Below are positions 4,858 to 6,739 of a stretch of 6,739 bases of DNA, in pieces. Source of the stretch: Blastococcus sp. (GTDB taxonomy: Bacteria > Actinomycetota > Actinomycetes > Mycobacteriales > Geodermatophilaceae); NCBI GenBank assembly GCA_025963345.1, contig JAOPUS010000243.1, forward strand, positions 1 through 6,739, in the 5' to 3' direction. The notes below the pieces were generated by a model that was not told the origin of the DNA, made no database searches, and saw nothing but the letters and a program-made list of their open reading frames with translations. Position 1 is the stretch's first letter; every line of letters begins with the position of its first letter. The translations under genes were made by a program, and so were the position numbers.

Positions 4858-4871
4858 TAGTGTCCGGACGC
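4858..4871 (+). promoter_or_regulatory. Candidate -10 element TAGTGT for leaderless VOC-glucosidase transcript
   Basis: TAGTGT (4858-4863) fits the actinobacterial TANNNT -10 and ends eight bases before ATG 4872, the spacing typical of leaderless transcripts that begin at the start codon. No Shine-Dalgarno precedes this ATG, which fits. No clear -35 is visible around 4835. Confidence 0.45.
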
Positions 4872-5246
4872 ATGCTGGACCACCTGGCACTGCAGTGCGC
4901 GGACGTCGACGCCGCGGCCGACTTCTACATCCGGGTGTTCGCGCCCTGCGGGCTCCGCGAGGCCATGCGCTTCGGCGCCGTCGTCGGGCTCAGCGGCCCG
5001 GACGGGTTCCCGAAGCTGTGGCTCGGACCGATCGAGGGCGCGGGCAACCGTCCGGTGCACCTCGCGCTCACGGCCCCGTCCCGTCAGGCCGTGGACGACG
5101 TCTTCGCCGCGGCGCAGGCGTCGGGGACGGAGATCCTGCACGAGCCTCGGGTCTGGCCGGAGTACCACCAGGGCTACTACGGGGTGTTCTTCCGCGATCC
5201 CGACGGCAACAACGTCGAGGCCGTGCACCACACGTTCTCTGCCTGA
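4872..5246 (+). CDS. VOC-family (glyoxalase/extradiol dioxygenase fold) protein
   Basis: A 124-residue protein with two beta-alpha-beta-beta-beta modules of the vicinal oxygen chelate fold. It opens with MLDHLALQCADVDAAADFYI, and the second module begins near residue 61 with PVHLALTAPSRQAVDDVFAA. The end has the hallmark YYGVFFRDPDGNNVEAVHH (102-120). His4, His63 and Glu116 occupy the usual metal-ligand positions, so a divalent-metal enzyme is likely, but reaction and substrate cannot be assigned; the family includes glyoxalase I-like, fosfomycin- and bleomycin-resistance-like and uncharacterised members. I chose ATG 4872 because the first beta strand starts there; an in-frame GTG at 4860 would add four residues but lies inside the predicted -10 element. 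The stop shares its A with the ATG of the glucosidase gene (TGATG), so the two are probably translationally coupled. Confidence 0.9.
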   Translation: MLDHLALQCADVDAAADFYIRVFAPCGLREAMRFGAVVGLSGPDGFPKLWLGPIEGAGNRPVHLALTAPSRQAVDDVFAAAQASGTEILHEPRVWPEYHQGYYGVFFRDPDGNNVEAVHHTFSA

Positions 5247-6739
5247 TGGAGCCGCAGAACGCTCCCTGGTGGACCCGCTCCGTCGTCTACCAGATCTATC
5301 CCCGCTCGTTCATGGACTCCGACGGCGACGGCGTCGGTGACCTGGGCGGCGTCCTGCAGCGGCTGGACCACCTGGCCGACCTGGGCGTCGACGTCCTGTG
5401 GCTCTCGCCGGTCTATCCCTCGCCGCAGGCCGACAACGGCTACGACATCAGCGACTATCAGGACATCGACCCGCTCTTCGGCACGCTGGCCCAGCTCGAC
5501 GAGCTGATCGCCGAGCTGCACCGTCGCGGGATGCGGCTGGTGATGGACCTCGTCGTCAACCACACCAGCGACGAGCACCCGTGGTTCCTGGAGAGCAGAG
5601 CGTCCCGGACGTCAGCCAAGCGGGACTGGTACTGGTGGCGGCCGCCCCGGGGAGGGATGGCCGGCGGCGACCCGGGTGCCGAGCCGACCAACTGGCAGTC
5701 GTTCTTCTCCGGCCCGACCTGGGAGTACGACGAGGCCAGCGGCGAGTACTACCTGCATCTTTTCGACCGCGAACAGCCCGACCTCAACTGGGAGAACCCC
5801 GAGGTCCGGCAGGCGGTGTACGCGATGATGCGGTGGTGGCTCGACCGTGGGATCGACGGTTTCCGCATGGACGTCATCAACATGATCTCCAAGGACGTCA
5901 CCCCGGACGGGCACCTGCACGACGGCCCGCCGCAGCCAGGGTCGGCCCTGGGCGACGGCTCGGCGTCCTACCTGTGCGGCCCCCGGATCCACGAGTTCCT
6001 CCAGGAGATGCACCGCGAGGTGTTCGCCGGGCGACCGGACGCCCTGCTCACCGTCGGGGAGATGCCGGGCGTCACCATCGAGCAGGCACGGCTGTTCACC
6101 GACCCGGCCCGCGCCGAGGTGGACATGGTCTTCCAATTCGAGCACGTCGGCCTCGACCAGGGCAGCTCGAAGTGGGATCTCCGCCCGCTGAAGATGCGCG
6201 ACCTCAAGGCCTCGCTGGGGCGCTGGCAGGCCGGGCTGGCCGACGTCGGCTGGAACTCCCTCTACTGGGACAACCACGACCAGCCACGTGCGGTCTCCCG
6301 GTTCGGCGACGACTCCCCCGCCTTCCGGCGCGACTCCGCGACCTGCCTGGCCACCCTGCTGCACCTGCACCGCGGAACGCCGTACGTCTACCAGGGCGAG
6401 GAGATCGGCATGGCGAACTTCCCGTTCGCCGGTGTCGACGACTTCCGGGACCTCGAGTCGGTCAACCACTTCGCCACCGCGATGGTCGCCGGGGAGGACC
6501 CGACCGCCGTCCTCGCGGCGCTGCGGCGGATGAGCCGCGACAACGCCCGTACGCCGGTGCAGTGGGACGCGTCGCCCTCTGCCGGCTTCACCACGGGGAC
6601 GCCGTGGCTGCCGGTCAACCCCGACCACGTCGAGTGGAACGCCGCCGCCCAGCGCGACGACCCGACATCCGTCCTCGCCCACTACCGGCGGTTGATCGCG
6701 CTCCGGCACGAGAACCCGGTGGTCGCGCTGGGCGAGTTC
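5246..6739 (+). CDS. GH13 alpha-glucosidase, oligo-1,6-glucosidase type, 3' end beyond the window
   Basis: An open frame of exactly 498 codons runs to the right edge with no stop. It is a cytosolic GH13 (alpha-amylase superfamily) exo-glucosidase that releases glucose from the non-reducing end of isomaltose or maltose-type oligosaccharides. Visible features: WWTRSVVYQIYPRSF (8-22), the Ca-site loop DSDGDGVGD (24-32), region I DLVVNH (101-106), region II GFRMDVIN with nucleophile Asp209, region III GEMPG with acid/base Glu272, region IV DNHDQPR with transition-state Asp345, then YQGEEIGMANF and RTPVQWD. The family is about 530-580 residues, so only the C-terminal beta domain end is missing. 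Val210 after the nucleophile is the residue typical of alpha-1,6-acting enzymes, whereas alpha-1,4 enzymes have Thr. There is no signal peptide. ATG 5246 overlaps the upstream stop. I am confident of the family and moderately confident of linkage preference. Confidence 0.95.
   Translation, partial: MEPQNAPWWTRSVVYQIYPRSFMDSDGDGVGDLGGVLQRLDHLADLGVDVLWLSPVYPSPQADNGYDISDYQDIDPLFGTLAQLDELIAELHRRGMRLVMDLVVNHTSDEHPWFLESRASRTSAKRDWYWWRPPRGGMAGGDPGAEPTNWQSFFSGPTWEYDEASGEYYLHLFDREQPDLNWENPEVRQAVYAMMRWWLDRGIDGFRMDVINMISKDVTPDGHLHDGPPQPGSALGDGSASYLCGPRIHEFLQEMHREVFAGRPDALLTVGEMPGVTIEQARLFTDPARAEVDMVFQFEHVGLDQGSSKWDLRPLKMRDLKASLGRWQAGLADVGWNSLYWDNHDQPRAVSRFGDDSPAFRRDSATCLATLLHLHRGTPYVYQGEEIGMANFPFAGVDDFRDLESVNHFATAMVAGEDPTAVLAALRRMSRDNARTPVQWDASPSAGFTTGTPWLPVNPDHVEWNAAAQRDDPTSVLAHYRRLIALRHENPVVALGEF

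Noticed and set aside
2923..4860. A 645-codon open frame on the plus strand opposite the FrnE-like, CDF and FKBP genes
   Set aside because: It is the antisense shadow of three genes with clear family motifs. Its translation is rich in Arg, Asp, His and Gly, with no domain, and it spans unrelated genes and the gaps between them.
5612..6709. A 365-codon minus-strand open frame opposite the glucosidase
   Set aside because: It is antisense to the GH13 catalytic regions. The repeated Val/Gly/Arg/Pro pattern reflects the codon bias of the real strand.
1..6739. tRNA or rRNA genes, CRISPR arrays, insertion sequences, integrases or attachment sites
   Set aside because: Nothing resembling a tRNA cloverleaf, regularly spaced repeats, a transposase or a recombinase was seen on either strand.

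Overview
This is a high-GC (roughly 70%) window with frequent GTG starts, short intergenic gaps and a GTP-type phosphoenolpyruvate carboxykinase. That points to an actinobacterium. The look of the two small proteins and of the oligo-1,6-glucosidase makes me favour the Geodermatophilaceae (Blastococcus, Modestobacter and relatives), but this is inference from recall, not from a search.

Layout. Positions 1-580 (minus) hold the N-terminal third of pckG (gluconeogenesis), cut by the left edge. Upstream of it, 581-1034 is the only long stretch without an intact gene. Near pckG it holds a promoter-like GTTACA-N17-TAACCT element with a 12-bp-arm inverted repeat filling its spacer, further inverted repeats and a 15-bp tandem duplication. 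Its right part (896-1036, minus) holds the stub of an ArsR-type regulator that stops before the DNA-reading helix. Two small plus-strand genes follow: an acidic, probably disordered 73-residue protein (1035-1256) and an 80-residue two-helix protein (1333-1575). A nitronate monooxygenase-type FMN enzyme (1646-2608, plus) comes next and overlaps its convergent neighbour by 4 bp.

The minus-strand group at 2605-4767 reads, in transcription order, FKBP-type prolyl isomerase, cation diffusion facilitator, then FrnE-like DsbA-family oxidoreductase. Gaps of 81 and 39 bp make one transcript possible. Divergent from it on the plus strand are a VOC-fold protein (4872-5246) with a leaderless-type promoter and a GH13 oligo-1,6-glucosidase (5246 to the right edge), joined by a TGATG stop/start overlap.

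Most of the window is ordinary chromosomal metabolism, protein folding and stress genes. I see no mobile element, CRISPR array, RNA gene or defence or biosynthetic system. The points most worth a second look are the inverted-repeat-rich pckG control region, the ArsR stub, the two small proteins, the hairpin abutting the FKBP ribosome-binding site, and the VOC-glucosidase coupling.
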